Assembly (NCBI GenBank): GCA_019914945.1
Contig: CM034101.1
Coordinates: 16,689,188 to 16,753,187, forward strand
Reading direction: 5' to 3'
From: Typha latifolia
Lineage: Eukaryota > Streptophyta > Magnoliopsida > Poales > Typhaceae
Length of the DNA: 64,000 bases
Shown here in pieces: positions 24,113 through 35,250 of the stretch (its first letter is position 1; every line of letters begins with the position of its first letter). The notes under the pieces are model-generated. The model saw only the letters and a list, made by a program, of their open reading frames with translations. It searched no databases and was not told the origin of the DNA. Position numbers and translations under genes: made by a program.

Positions 24113-27100
24113 CCCCTGGCTGAGAGTGCTAAAGATATACAACTTTTAACTGCCGAAAGGAAAGAGAGGTGAGAGGGATAAGCATGCATGCATGTGGGAT
24201 AAGGCTTTCGTCACGGACAAGCCTCATCTAATTCCACTTTGTGGGACTTTTTGGGTTAGGACTACAAGGTTGATACATCCATCCATGCATGGGCCCAATC
24301 CACAAAATTAAACAATCTTTATTAGTTTTTCTTTTTCATTAATGAGAAATTTTCAAAATAACATCTTCGAGCTATCTGTATCATAGGAAGACTGATTAAC
24401 ATTAAATGTTCGATATATCCACTTCATCGGACGTCGCGATCCACCGGCCGGCAGACGTGTCACCGGCGTCCGCCACATGATTGCATAGCAATGGAGTTGC
24501 TATCCGGGGACCTCTAAATTTGGCCAAATTTCAAATTGGTGATGGAAGAGGAGGGACCAGTGTCATCAAACCGACAGAGATTTGCAACCGACTCTATCAT
24601 GGACACATACGCATGTTGTCTAAAGGCAGAGTTTCAGTCCACACAGAGTGCAGAGCAATCCAAAATCAAGGCAAAGTTTTCTTCTTCTTCTTTTTTTTTT
24701 TAAAAAAAAAAGGCAAAAGAGAGGGGTTGTATACTTGTGAATGAAGTGGCTTAGATTAGATATAGATATAGATATAGATAAGCTAAGGGGAGAAGAGAAG
24801 AGAGGAGAGGAGAGGAGAGGAGAGGAGAGGGGGGGTTACGTGGTAGTGCAACAAAAGCATGGGTTGTGATCACCCAACCCCTTCTTTTTTAGATGCTTTG
24901 CCAACCACAATCCTTTTACTCCTCTTCTTCCCACGTATCCATTTTTTTTTCTTTCCTTTTCTTTTAATATGATGGTTAAGTCTGCGCGTAGAGCTAACGC
25001 TTACTTTACTTTCCACACATCTTTACGTACCAAAAGCTCGATCAAAAGGATGCACTCATGCTTGTCAAAAGCAAGCCCGGGGAGAAGATTGGGTTGTTGT
25101 TAAGCCCCACTATTCTTTCTTTTTTTCCTTCCGCTTCTCGTTTAAGACTCTTCTTCTCTTAATTTCTTCCATCATTCATCCAACGTGGTCCTCCTCCGTC
25201 ACATTCTATCTATTATGAATACTACTACTACTACTACTACTATGACAAATGTAGTTGGCAGTTGGAATAATTAGTGGAGAGGCGGCTCCACCACAAGTCC
25301 ACAGGGTTGCATGGATGATTTGAGTAGCTTCCAACTCAGGGGGTTTTTATTTCCATTTATTTCACCATCAAAGTCACCTTTCCATATTCTTAACTTCTTA
25401 TTTAAAGCAATAAATGGGTCAACTCTAGCAATCACTGCCCTCCCGTGTCACTTTCATGGGCCTTTTCCTTTTGTATGTTCTTTGGAGAATGATTTCATGA
25501 ACAGATTGGTGGGTGTGTGTCTTGTTTGTTGTCTTCTCTATTAGGATGTCACCCTCTTAGTTTGCTTTTCTTCTTTCCCCTCTAGTCAATGCATCTAACT
25601 CCCAATGCGTTCACTCAACTTTGCTGCGTATGATGAGGGATAAGATCAGAAGGATAATTTTGGGATGCGTGATGGTTGTGTGATTGGGTTGATTTGGCGT
25701 GGCTAGGTGGGTTACAACTGGTGGATAATTGACATGCTAGTAACTGTACCAATAATCCAAGGACCGGACCCAGGATTTTTCTCTGTGGGGTCAAACCTAT
25801 TCAGGATAAAATATTTTAACTAGTTATAATAATTAAATAATATTTAGAGCATACGGAAAGATGAATATCTCTGTTTGTTTTAGATATTAGAGATGATCAT
25901 ATATTTAATCAAATCTACGAGCAAGAAATATATGATTTAAAATGGACCCCATCTATAGTGTATCATCCAATCATGCTAAAGTTTCTTAGTTGCATGTATA
26001 CCATATAAAACAAATAGCTCTTGCGTCGATACCTTTAGGTTACTTTTCTATGACTACAAGTTTAAATTTTAGTAATTTAATAAATAAAAGGATTTAAACA
26101 CCCTTAACTGGAAGGAAGGTATGCTTACAAGGATAAAAGAATTTCTCTCCTTTTACATTCAAGTTCGTAATATTTTCATATCTTTTTACATTCAAGTTCT
26201 AAATGACTAGTTAGGTTTAAAGGCTATCCATTTAAAAGACAAATTTTTTAAAAGGATATTAAAACATATACACATAAATATCAATTTTTGAGAGGTATAA
26301 ATACAAGAGTTTTTAGAAGCATGCGCAAGCAAAAGAAAAAGCCCCCAGATCATAAGTAATTTACGGCCAATCACATCTTGTAGTTAATTTTCACTATTAG
26401 CCCATGCAGGTTAGGTCTGGACAAGCCAAGTCCGGGTTGTCATCTCAGCTGCAGACTGCAGGAGATATAGTAAGCATAGTACAATTACATAGTGCAATGG
26501 CGTAGGTCGATTTACATTGTTTAGGCTCTAAACATAGACAACACTAAGATCCTTAACTATACAAGATTACAAGGTTGAGGGGTAGAAAAAAGAGAGCAAG
26601 ACATACATGTACCTCCTACCTATTGGCAACCTCTCGACACCTGTCCATTATCAAAATCTCAGGACAGTGAATCAACTGATTCTTACCATACCTACAAAAG
26701 CATTTGTTTAAGAAAACACACTGAACTTTTCTTCCAAGTGCACTAACAAAATCTTTTTAAGTCTAGAAGCTACTACCAATAGCCAAAATCGAATCACCAT
26801 GCCATTTAAACGTAGCCCACTAATTGAGCTACATATGTCCCACAAGTTACTATTGCAACGGAATATACAAGACTAAAGGTTGGCTTGGTTGAGCAAGCCA
26901 AACATTCCCTTGCTTTCAGTAAGGAGATGAATTGACTAATTCTACTGTATATTGTCAGATCTACGTGCTCTTTCATGATAGGATCCAACAGATAGTTTTA
27001 TTAAGCTACAAGAACTGTCAGTACTTTTTTTGCAGCCACGAGTTTCACGTCGAGCATCAGAATATCATCCTTCTAGAAATTTTTTGAACAATAATTTCTG

Positions 27101-28846
27101 ATTGAGTCTTTGGCTCCTCAACATAACCAAGTAAGCAATTACCCGCCAGCAATCCGCATTAGAACACCATTTACTACACAAGGGCATCAAAGATATTGTT
27201 CTGCAACTTTTCTATCTATGTTAAAGAAATTTCAAATAAATAAACAAACTGAATCTTTCACTATCTAGCACCTTAATGAACATCCACCTTTCTTTGACAA
27301 ACCGACTCCAACCATCTCTATAGAAAGCTCAATCTGTAACATGTTCGCCAATGATACGTCAGAAAGAAAAATATATACAGAAGATCTTAGTACTAACCTG
27401 TAAAAGAGAGGACCAAATCTTCCAAAAGTTTGCTAATGCGTTCCCACCGAACTACTTTGCGTCGTAAGGCATCTGATTAATTAAAAGAGAGAAAATTAAA
27501 GAGACGCCAGTATTTCTTCCATAAGAAGGTTCTTCTTTCTTTAAGAATATATCTTGGATAAGCATCTAGGCTAGAAGACTTTCATAACAGCTAAAACACA
27601 AATAGATGAACCTTTCAGGTAATCATCACATGCATGGGACCAGTTGTTATATAGATATTTGCACTAGGAGAACAACTGGATCATAGAAATGGTCATGGAT
27701 TGTTGACGGCTACATCATGGGTATCTTTTGTGTAGCAGAAGACCAAGAATGATCAATTCTGAGAACAAAGACCTGAGAATACAATATTACTGCTACACCC
27801 AGTCTATTTGCATATCCAAAACCTAAGAGATCCGTTATGATCATTTATTTCTGCATGAAGAGATTGAAGGATGAAATGATAACCAACCAAAAAAGAAAAG
27901 AGTCAATGAAAGATGTGGAGATGCTTTTACAGTATTATATGACCTCCCGATGGAACCAATAAGATATATCTGCAAATTACTATTATATACACATCACATT
28001 AAATGAGTAAGAGGATATTAATTTAACAAGATGGCTGCTTAGGACAAGCGAAAATTAATGCTTATAAGTTAATAAGTTTAATAAAATTACTAAAGCACAA
28101 AAAAATAATATGATCTAATAAAAATAAATAGAAAATATTAAAAAGTGACCTGAAGAAATTCATTAAGCAATAAAACCCGCAATCACTCTGGTGAGAAAGA
28201 AGACTAAGATTTTCATTAGGATGGGAAAGTAAAATTATAAAGTGCATTACTGCAAAAGAGCTGCGAATGTAATAATTGCCTTAATTAGAAATAAATGATG
28301 AGAATTAATTGATGATGATGCATTACATGATGCTAAAAATAAGGATCAGTACTCTGGGTACATACTTGGGCAAGTGGCAGGAGACAAATCAGCTTGTTAC
28401 TTCTCAAAGGGAGCCCTAATGACCTATCGAACCATGGACCCAACAAATTTAATTACTGCACTGGTGAACACCCATAATACGAGTTATTATGAAACCTGCA
28501 GAAACATAAATTTAAAATTACTGCACTTAATTTCACACAGTAGTAGTGCACAACTTGACAGAACTAGCAAAGAAATCCTTCCTTCTACATGTTTCAAAAG
28601 TCCATCTATATTGCAATTATTATAAAAAACATATGTGATGCTCAGGTTGCCGATTGGTCTGGATTCCAGTTCCACTTTGCCCATATGAACATAATAAAAT
28701 GAAGAAAATTCGATGTGATTATGAGGTTTAAAATGCCTTCAAAGAACTACAGTTTATGCAATAGATAAAGCTCAAAGCTATATTTCAGACTAATTGACCC
28801 ACTAGGAAGAACAGTTGCAAAAGGTCACTTTTGGTGCATTAACACT
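19691..28846. other. Gene-poor region downstream of the GRAS gene
   Basis: The first few hundred bases are presumably the GRAS 3' UTR. No coding sequence I can support follows. The longest open frame (22976-23572) has no recognisable motif. Notable low-complexity parts are a CT run at 24067-24110, GATATA repeats about 24757-24780, a GAGAG run about 24786-24830 and TAC repeats near 25220. The stretch 26080-26310 resembles AT-rich segments at 54600-54760 and 55720-56030 and is probably an old dispersed repeat. Short exon-like pieces occur on the minus strand around 26.6-28.6 kb but do not join into a gene. Confidence 0.6.
24067..24110. repeat. CT dinucleotide microsatellite
   Basis: An uninterrupted CT run of about 44 bp. 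Confidence 0.9.
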
Positions 28847-29069
28847 CTAAACTTTATTGTTTATATTCAGTGGTGCATAAATGGGCCTTATCTTAAGAGG
28901 ATTGTCTCCTCCACTTTCCTGAAAACCTAATGGTGATTCAGAAGTAGTAGTCTGCCGAGGGCAGAGGCAGCAGTGGCTATTTGGAAGGGCAATGCAAATG
29001 ATGCAGTATGTTGGACACTTGGACCATTGCGTCATATTGTACATTTCAGCATGACAATACTGGCATTGT
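28847..29069 (-). CDS. Possible last exon of an unidentified Cys-rich (zinc-ribbon-like) protein
   Basis: An AG acceptor (29071-29070) opens a frame of 73 codons ending in TAG at 28847. The translation has clustered cysteines: CQYCHAEM, then KCPTYCIIC, then CCLCPRQ. It continues with SPLGFQESGGD and stops after NINNKV. The CxxC pairs look like a zinc ribbon or treble-clef finger, but I cannot assign a family. No upstream exon was identified between 29.1 and 30.8 kb, where the DNA becomes repetitive, so it may be a gene relic. The splice site and cysteine pattern are seen; coding status is inferred. Confidence 0.3.
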
Positions 29070-29689
29070 CTGCAAGTATAATTAATGCTACACATAAAGT
29101 TCTGCAGAACAAATTCTGATTTCTGAAAACTCAAATAATTTTAAACTCCATCAATAGCATAATTTCAAATTAACTCTCCTATTGATAATTTTGCGGTATG
29201 ATTGTTCAGCTGCTGATCCTATGGTGGAACTTTAGTCCACATGTATACACGGATGATTATGGATGTGTGTGCATGCGTTTATAGTATGCAGAATGTCTTA
29301 AAGTGAGTTCAGATTTGCATTCAGATTCAAGGTCAATGTTTTGCAAAACAAAATATGTGGTCTGTGATGCAACCTAATTATCTAAAATAATCATGCAATT
29401 GTGTTGTGTTGTACGGCTAAGAGACAATATGTACATCATAATCTCATGGATAAACATTCCAGGTCGGGTAGACCTTAACCAGTCTAGAATTTTAGTTCCA
29501 AACCGTATCCAGAAATTTGGTAATAAGTGTAACTTAAGGGAAAAATCTAGGTTTCTATGAGGACTTCTATTGGAGGTTCAGTCAACCATCCAATCTTTGT
29601 GGACTTTATTGAATGTTCACCTCAAGGATGTGAGCTAGCACCAATGCACCGATTTTCCTTCCCCGCTTCTCTTGAATTTCAAGGTTCCA

Positions 29690-30700
29690 AAAATTGGGAT
29701 TAGAATCGGCCGTACCGACAGCTTGTATCATATTGGATTATTTTACAATATTTTAAATATTATTTAAAAATACAAAAGAATTTCTAAAAATTTACAAAAA
29801 AATAATCAAATAAAATTACTCACATATGAAGCCTAAAAACTAACAGAATATATTAATTTACTCAAAATATTATTAACTTACCAATAATTAACATTTTTTC
29901 TAATTTTTTTTAATTTTTTCTCTCTCCATTCTCTTTCCCTCTCTCTCTCTCTCACTCTCTCACTCTTCCCTCTCTTATTTTCGAGACAAATCTTTTTTTT
30001 ATTATTCTTTTATTTCTTCTCTCTTTTCATCCCTTTATCTCTTTTACTGCATTTTTTTCATCTCTCTCTCGCGTCTCGCTACCTCACTCTATATTTTACT
30101 GTAGTGGCAAAGATGACAGATAGGAAAAGAGAGGGAGGAAGAGAGTAAAGAGGGGGTTTGTCGGATTCGAAGAGAATAGAGAGAGAAAGAGCGATGGGGC
30201 ATCAAAGAGAGAGAGAAGAAAGGAAAAATAAATAAATAAATAAATAAAAAATACTAACTTGAAGTTGTCGGTGGTCGAGCTCATCGGATCTTAGTTAAAG
30301 GATGTCGTCAGACGTCGTGGTTGCCGAGATCTACATGTGCCGCCAGTCGGGAGGGAGAGAAGTAGAGAATGAGAAAGAGAAGAGAGAGAAGAGAGAGAAG
30401 TGGAGAACCCGTATCAATTATAACTAATAGAAAAATACCTATATCGGGCAAAAATGGGTTGGATCCTTTTCGGATCTGACCCGTATCAATAGAAAAATAC
30501 TTGTATCAAGCAAGATCGACCATATGATACAGTCGATCCTAACTCGATACGGATAGGATATCTGCCAATCCAGTCAATACTAAGCCGAAACTAGTCGCTA
30601 TGGATCGAGATTGGCTATGACGGATCCGAATTCATTTCAGCCGATCCGACTCTGGATAGGCCGAAACTTGAATCCATGTCGAATTTTTTCCCAACTAGAA
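29690..30700. repeat. Degenerate unclassified repeat region
   Basis: The segment starts with a motif like AATCGGCCGTACCGACAG and ends with pieces such as GGATCCGAATTC and TTTCGGCC in inverse orientation (about 30610-30680). It has an interior of CT runs (29920-30100) and GA runs (30110-30420). The layout suggests an old DNA transposon or composite repeat. I could not define ends or a target duplication. Confidence 0.35.
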
Positions 30701-30800
30701 GTTAAACCGGATGATTTGTAGTAGCAAAATTTGACCATCAACATTGTATATCAGTCTATTAAGAGCTCTTCACCTACTAAAGAATTTGATAGCCTGAAAG

Positions 30801-31466
30801 CAATGAAACACGGACAAGGACATGATAAGACACGATATGGACATGGCAACACGGCATAGGACACAGCGAAATAAATAATATATAATTATTGATACATCTA
30901 AAAATTTTTTATCACACTATCTGCCTATCACATATCAGTTTATCACACTAATTAGAATTAATATAAACAATAAAATTTTAAATTTAAGTCCTATCGGTAT
31001 CAAAAGAAAAATAAGGGAAAAATGAAAGGCTTTAAAGGAGAAAGAGAGAGGTAAGTGAAATCATTTTAAATGAGAACAGGTCTGCTTGCAAAGAGAGGGG
31101 GAGAGAGAGAGAGAAAGAGGTTTGTTTGCAGGGAGGTCGGGAGGGAGGGAGGGAGAGAGAGAGAGAACCTCGTCCATCGTAGTCGTTCGTCACGCTTGCC
31201 GTGGTCACTCCAAGGGGTGAGGGTTTGGGTAATTAATCTTGGGTTCGGATCTGAGTTAATAAAAATGACCCAAACCCGACTCATTAACACCAATATTAGT
31301 TCTATCGATGTCCCACCTGTGTCCCGCCGTATCTCTCCCGTGTCCAATATTTCTTTTATATATTTTTAAATAAGGATACTTAAAACTCGTGTCGAACATG
31401 TGTCCCACGCGTGTCCGTGTCCGACATATTTCTATGCTCGTTAAGAGAGGTGTCCGTGCTTCATAG
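30801..31466 (-). mobile_element. Non-autonomous 666-bp deletion derivative of the 3267-7127 hAT family
   Basis: Ends are CAATGAAACACGGACA (30801) and the inverse TGTCCGTGCTTCATAG (to 31466). A target duplication CCTGAAAG (30793-30800) matches CCTTAAAG (31467-31474) at 7 of 8 bases. The left 80 bp match the reverse complement of the right end of the larger element, including the shared GGCATAGGACAC then GCGAAATAAATAA. The right end matches the larger element's left end, including the GGACACGGACACGCGT cluster and AACCCGAC pieces. It is therefore in minus orientation. No transposase remains; a short CT/GA tract at 31040-31170 corresponds to the larger element's tract. Confidence 0.85.
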
Positions 31467-31985
31467 CCTTAAAGAGATCCAAAAATCACAACTCACATTT
31501 TTCAAGTTCTAGAAGAAATATCTTGATGGGGTTTCAACCTTTAAGATAAAAAACATGCTCTTTAATAATCAGGCAGTCAAATAGACATATTTATGTATTA
31601 TTCTATCTTTACTGTGGTATAGATTATCAAATAAGAAAAGTTGTGGTATACATATCTTGTCTTGACTACTTAGGACCATGGATGGTCGTGCCCCCCATGC
31701 CACAAGAGAGGGAGAGAAGAAGATGAGGCTCACCACCCTTCACCGCTCCCCATCAACCTCACCGTCGCCATTTGCCGCTGTCTCGTTGCCATCGAGTTTG
31801 AGTTGCCAATTGCACGCAATGGGGTGTCCTATCCTAAGGAAGAAAGAGTGGCAGGCCGGGTTGGGTGAAATAGAAACTTAAGTTGCAGATTCGAGCTCAA
31901 AGGCCACAAGACGACGATGAGATCGGCGAAAAGCAGTGTCTGCTAGTTAACGACAAGCGGCTAAGAGGGGTGTCATACGGCACCC
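31467..31985. other. Spacer between the hAT derivative and the left chromovirus copy
   Basis: About 500 bp hold a GC-richer patch (31678-31880) with a short open frame of no recognised similarity. No gene or element ends could be supported. Confidence 0.5.
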
Positions 31986-34230
31986 CCTTGTGCATGTGCC
32001 AGTTCGAGAACATAGTATAAAGTGGGCCATCTTTGAAAATCAATCCACTACCACAAAAATAAATTCGTGCTTTCAAGTAGTTTTTGAAAGTCCAAGTACA
32101 AAGTCCATATTAATATTCTGCCAAGAAAAGTTAGGAGTAGGTAAAGGTGTCTACAACCTTGTATTATGCTTTTGCTGCTTAGCAAGTTGACATGTGTGAC
32201 ATCGACTAACAAGTCTCATGACATCTCTCTTAAGGCTTGGCTAGAAAAATTGATACTACATAGCTTCAATAGTTTTCGCAAGCCCAAAATGTCCTGCTAG
32301 ACCTCCAGCATGTAATTCCCAAATTAAAAATTATCTTAACGAGGTGCTAGGAATACATAACTTTTGAGATTTAAATAGATAGCCATCCTGCAAGATAAAA
32401 CCATCTATTTCTCGAGTTATTTTGTCGCTTAACAGATAGTAAACTTCATGAAAAATCCAGACATAATTTATATTCATTTTTGATTTAATCAAAACCTATT
32501 ACTTCCGCATTCATTTTTGAAAGAAGAATCATGCAATGATTCAGTGCATAGATCTTTCTTTTCCGCTCTAAATTTGTGTTACAAGGTGTACGTATAATCC
32601 TAAAGAAATTCAACCCACATGCCGTGTCTAGCGTTAAGCTTCTTCTGGCAGTTGATATAACGAAGAGCCTCATGGTTAAAGAAGATAAATAATTCTTGTG
32701 GGAGCAAATAATGCCTCCAGTGGCAAAGAGATTGAACCACATAACATAATTCCTTATTGTAAATGGTATACCACTGCCTGATTTCATTCAACTTCTCATT
32801 AAAGTAAGCAATCAAGATGACCTTCTTGGCTCAGGATTACATCTATAAAAATTCCAGAAACATCACATGCGACCTCAAAAACTTTACTAAAATAGGGGAG
32901 TCACATGAGAGAGTTTCCACCATTTTCCTCTTGATTTCGAAGAAAGCTTTGGTGGCACTCGTTGATCACGCAAATTCATCCTTCTTGGGGCATTTAGTAT
33001 CAAAGCCATAATGGTATTAAACCCTTTAATGAACCGACGATAGAAGGTCTCGAGCCCATAAAAACTTCTTACATCTCTTATGGTACGGGGATCAGGCCAT
33101 TCATTAATAGCTTTGACCTTATCAGGGTCAACAGAGATTCATTCGGACGAAACAATGAAACCCAAGAAAATAACTTTGTTTGTCAGAAAGGTATATTTCT
33201 TAGGGTTTGGATATAGTTGTTTTTCTCAAGACAGCACAGACTTGACGAAAATGATCTATGTGTTGCCTATAAATAAGGATGTCATCAAAGTATATGACTA
33301 AAAATTGTCCCATAAAGCCAAAAGGCATGACCATCCATTTATATAACCCATATATCGTCTTAAACGCAGTCTTCTATTCATTGTCAGGGCGTATATAAAT
33401 TTGGTGATAGCAACTTTTTAAATCTATCTTTGAAAAGATCGTGCCCCCTGCCATCATATCCAGCATGTCATCCAACTAAGGAATGGGAAAACAATATTTT
33501 CCTATTATTCGATTAATGGCGCGGCTATCGACACATATGAGTCAAGTTTCATCTTTTTTCGACGTTAATAATACAGAAACCATACAAGGACTTAAGCTTT
33601 CCTTCAAAAAGTCTTTTCTCAACAGCTCGTCAACTTGCTGTTTAAGTTCAACGTGTTCGATTGGATTAAGTCGGTAATGAGATAAGTTAGGAAGAGATGC
33701 ACCCGAGACGAAATCAATAGCATGCCGAATGTCTCGCATTGGTGGTAATTTATCCAAGAAATTCTTAGGGAAAACGTCTGAGAATTCCTCAATCACGGCA
33801 GTAACCTCAAGAGGAATAATATTTATTAGCTCGTTTAGGATTTCTCGAGCGACAAAAATATAATAGGAGTTTCTTACTCATTTCATGCTCAATGTTTCGA
33901 ACACTAATCAAGTTGACTTTACTATCAGGCTGGATTGGATTAGACTTCTTTTCAACCTTGCCGTTTCTAAGCAGTGAGGGAAAAGTTTTCATCTTCTTAC
34001 TCTCATGTTCAAACACGCAGATTTTTGAACGACCATGAATATGTACACCATTATTAAATAACCAAGGCCTTCCAAACATCGCACTAAATTTTATTTTTGT
34101 AAGTTGTGAATTCTATTGGGACCAAACAACGCTTTTTTATCTCATGCGTGGTTGAGTTGATCTACGGAACCTCGTAGGGATTAGGATGGAGAATCACTCT
34201 TAGGTATAATTTAAAAATAATGATAGAGGA
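31986..34230 (-). pseudogene. Chromovirus pol remnants: protease, RT, RNase H, integrase core (left copy)
   Basis: The protease-RT linker lies at 34079-33807 (GRPWLFNNGVHIHGRSKICVF). RT starts at 33796 (IEEFSDVFPKNFLDKLPPMRD, then HYRLNPIEHVELKQQVDELL). RNase H is at 32815-32600 (RQWYTIYNKELCYVVQSL, HWRHYLLPQELFIFF). Integrase shows the zinc-binding end near 32200 (RCHTCQLAKQQKHNTRL) and the core start near 32010 (FSKMAHFI). The pieces lie in different frames with multiple stops. Confidence 0.85.
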
Positions 34231-34339
34231 CACGACATTTATATGGAGCTACGCCTCCAATTGTCGTTAATTTTAGGTTGAGAGAGAGCACATCTAACAA
34301 CATGTAATCTTGTAGAGTTTATGTGTCTCAAGCATCATA

Positions 34340-35245
34340 GAGTAGTTTCTTCCTCTTCGTAATCAAAATCTATTTCTTCCCCATCTACATGGTGAACATA
34401 TTTATCAAAGCCTTATTCAAGGTCTTTTTCAAAGGATTCCTCAATTAAACTAATTTTATATAGGCTTGCACAGTTGCACACTCTACAGCAACTTGCCTAT
34501 AGCTATAACACTTATAGCATTTGACCCAGGGATTAACCTTAGAAGTTTTTCTCGACGCTTTTACCCTTGTATTCTATCTTGGGTTGTGAAGGGTTAGGGG
34601 CAAATCGATTATATGATTGGTTGATAAGGATTTGTGGAGGGCTTATGAATCTAAAGTCTCGTTTCATAACTCCTTGAAATGTGGCTAGATCTAGACTCCT
34701 TTAAGTCTCGAACTAAATTGTAAGCTTTTTTTTTAAAGTATCAATATTACAGGCAAATAGTCCACTTCTTAAATTTTTGCGCAGACCAACCCTAAATCTT
34801 AACAAGATTTGTATAAAGGTTTCCGATTCAATCACGCCGCACCGAACTAATAGCTCATAAAAAACCGCAACGTAATCCTTAGCTAACTTAGGTAAGTCGG
34901 TTCCATTTGTCTAGTAATTTAAGGTAATAAGGTGGGAGATATTTACGTTTTAGCTCATTTTTTATATCAGCCCAAATTTTAATTGATAGTTCACCCCTAA
35001 TCTCACGAAGAGTCTCAACATTGGTCCAATATTGATTTGCTTGCTTAGTCAATTTCATGGCAGTGAACCTAACCTTTTAGACTTCAGACATACCATACCA
35101 TTTGAAATAACAATCCATGTCCTTGATCCAATCCAAAAAGTACTGAGGATCTAACCGACCATCAAATATTAGAGCATTAACTTTAATGCTTCAAAGATAT
35201 CGTTCATCAGGATCTCGCTTATTTTCTTGGAAGAGTTGATGAAGT
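34340..35245 (-). pseudogene. Chromovirus gag, C-terminal part with zinc-knuckle remnant (left copy)
   Basis: On the minus strand the segment reads LIFDGRLDPQYFLDWIKDMD then KWYGMSEV, a Retrotrans_gag capsid signature of plant gypsy elements. Further on there is a degenerate CCHC knuckle around 34500 (CYKC, then CATVQA). Several stops break the frame. Confidence 0.75.
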
Positions 35246-35250
35246 AAAGG
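35246..35250. repeat. Left target duplication of the solo LTR (AAAGG)
   Basis: An exact match to 37851-37855 immediately outside the LTR ends. Confidence 0.85.

Noticed and set aside
27421..27475. Exon-like segment on the minus strand (ALRRKVVRWERISKLLEDLV) with splice-like borders
   Set aside because: Reads well, but no neighbouring segment joins in phase; too short to claim without transcript evidence. Similar scraps near 26650-26690, 28350-28430 and 28560-28640 were dropped for the same reason.
30096..30284. 62-codon minus-strand frame
   Set aside because: Low-complexity Phe/Leu/Ser reading of a GA/AAAT repeat area.
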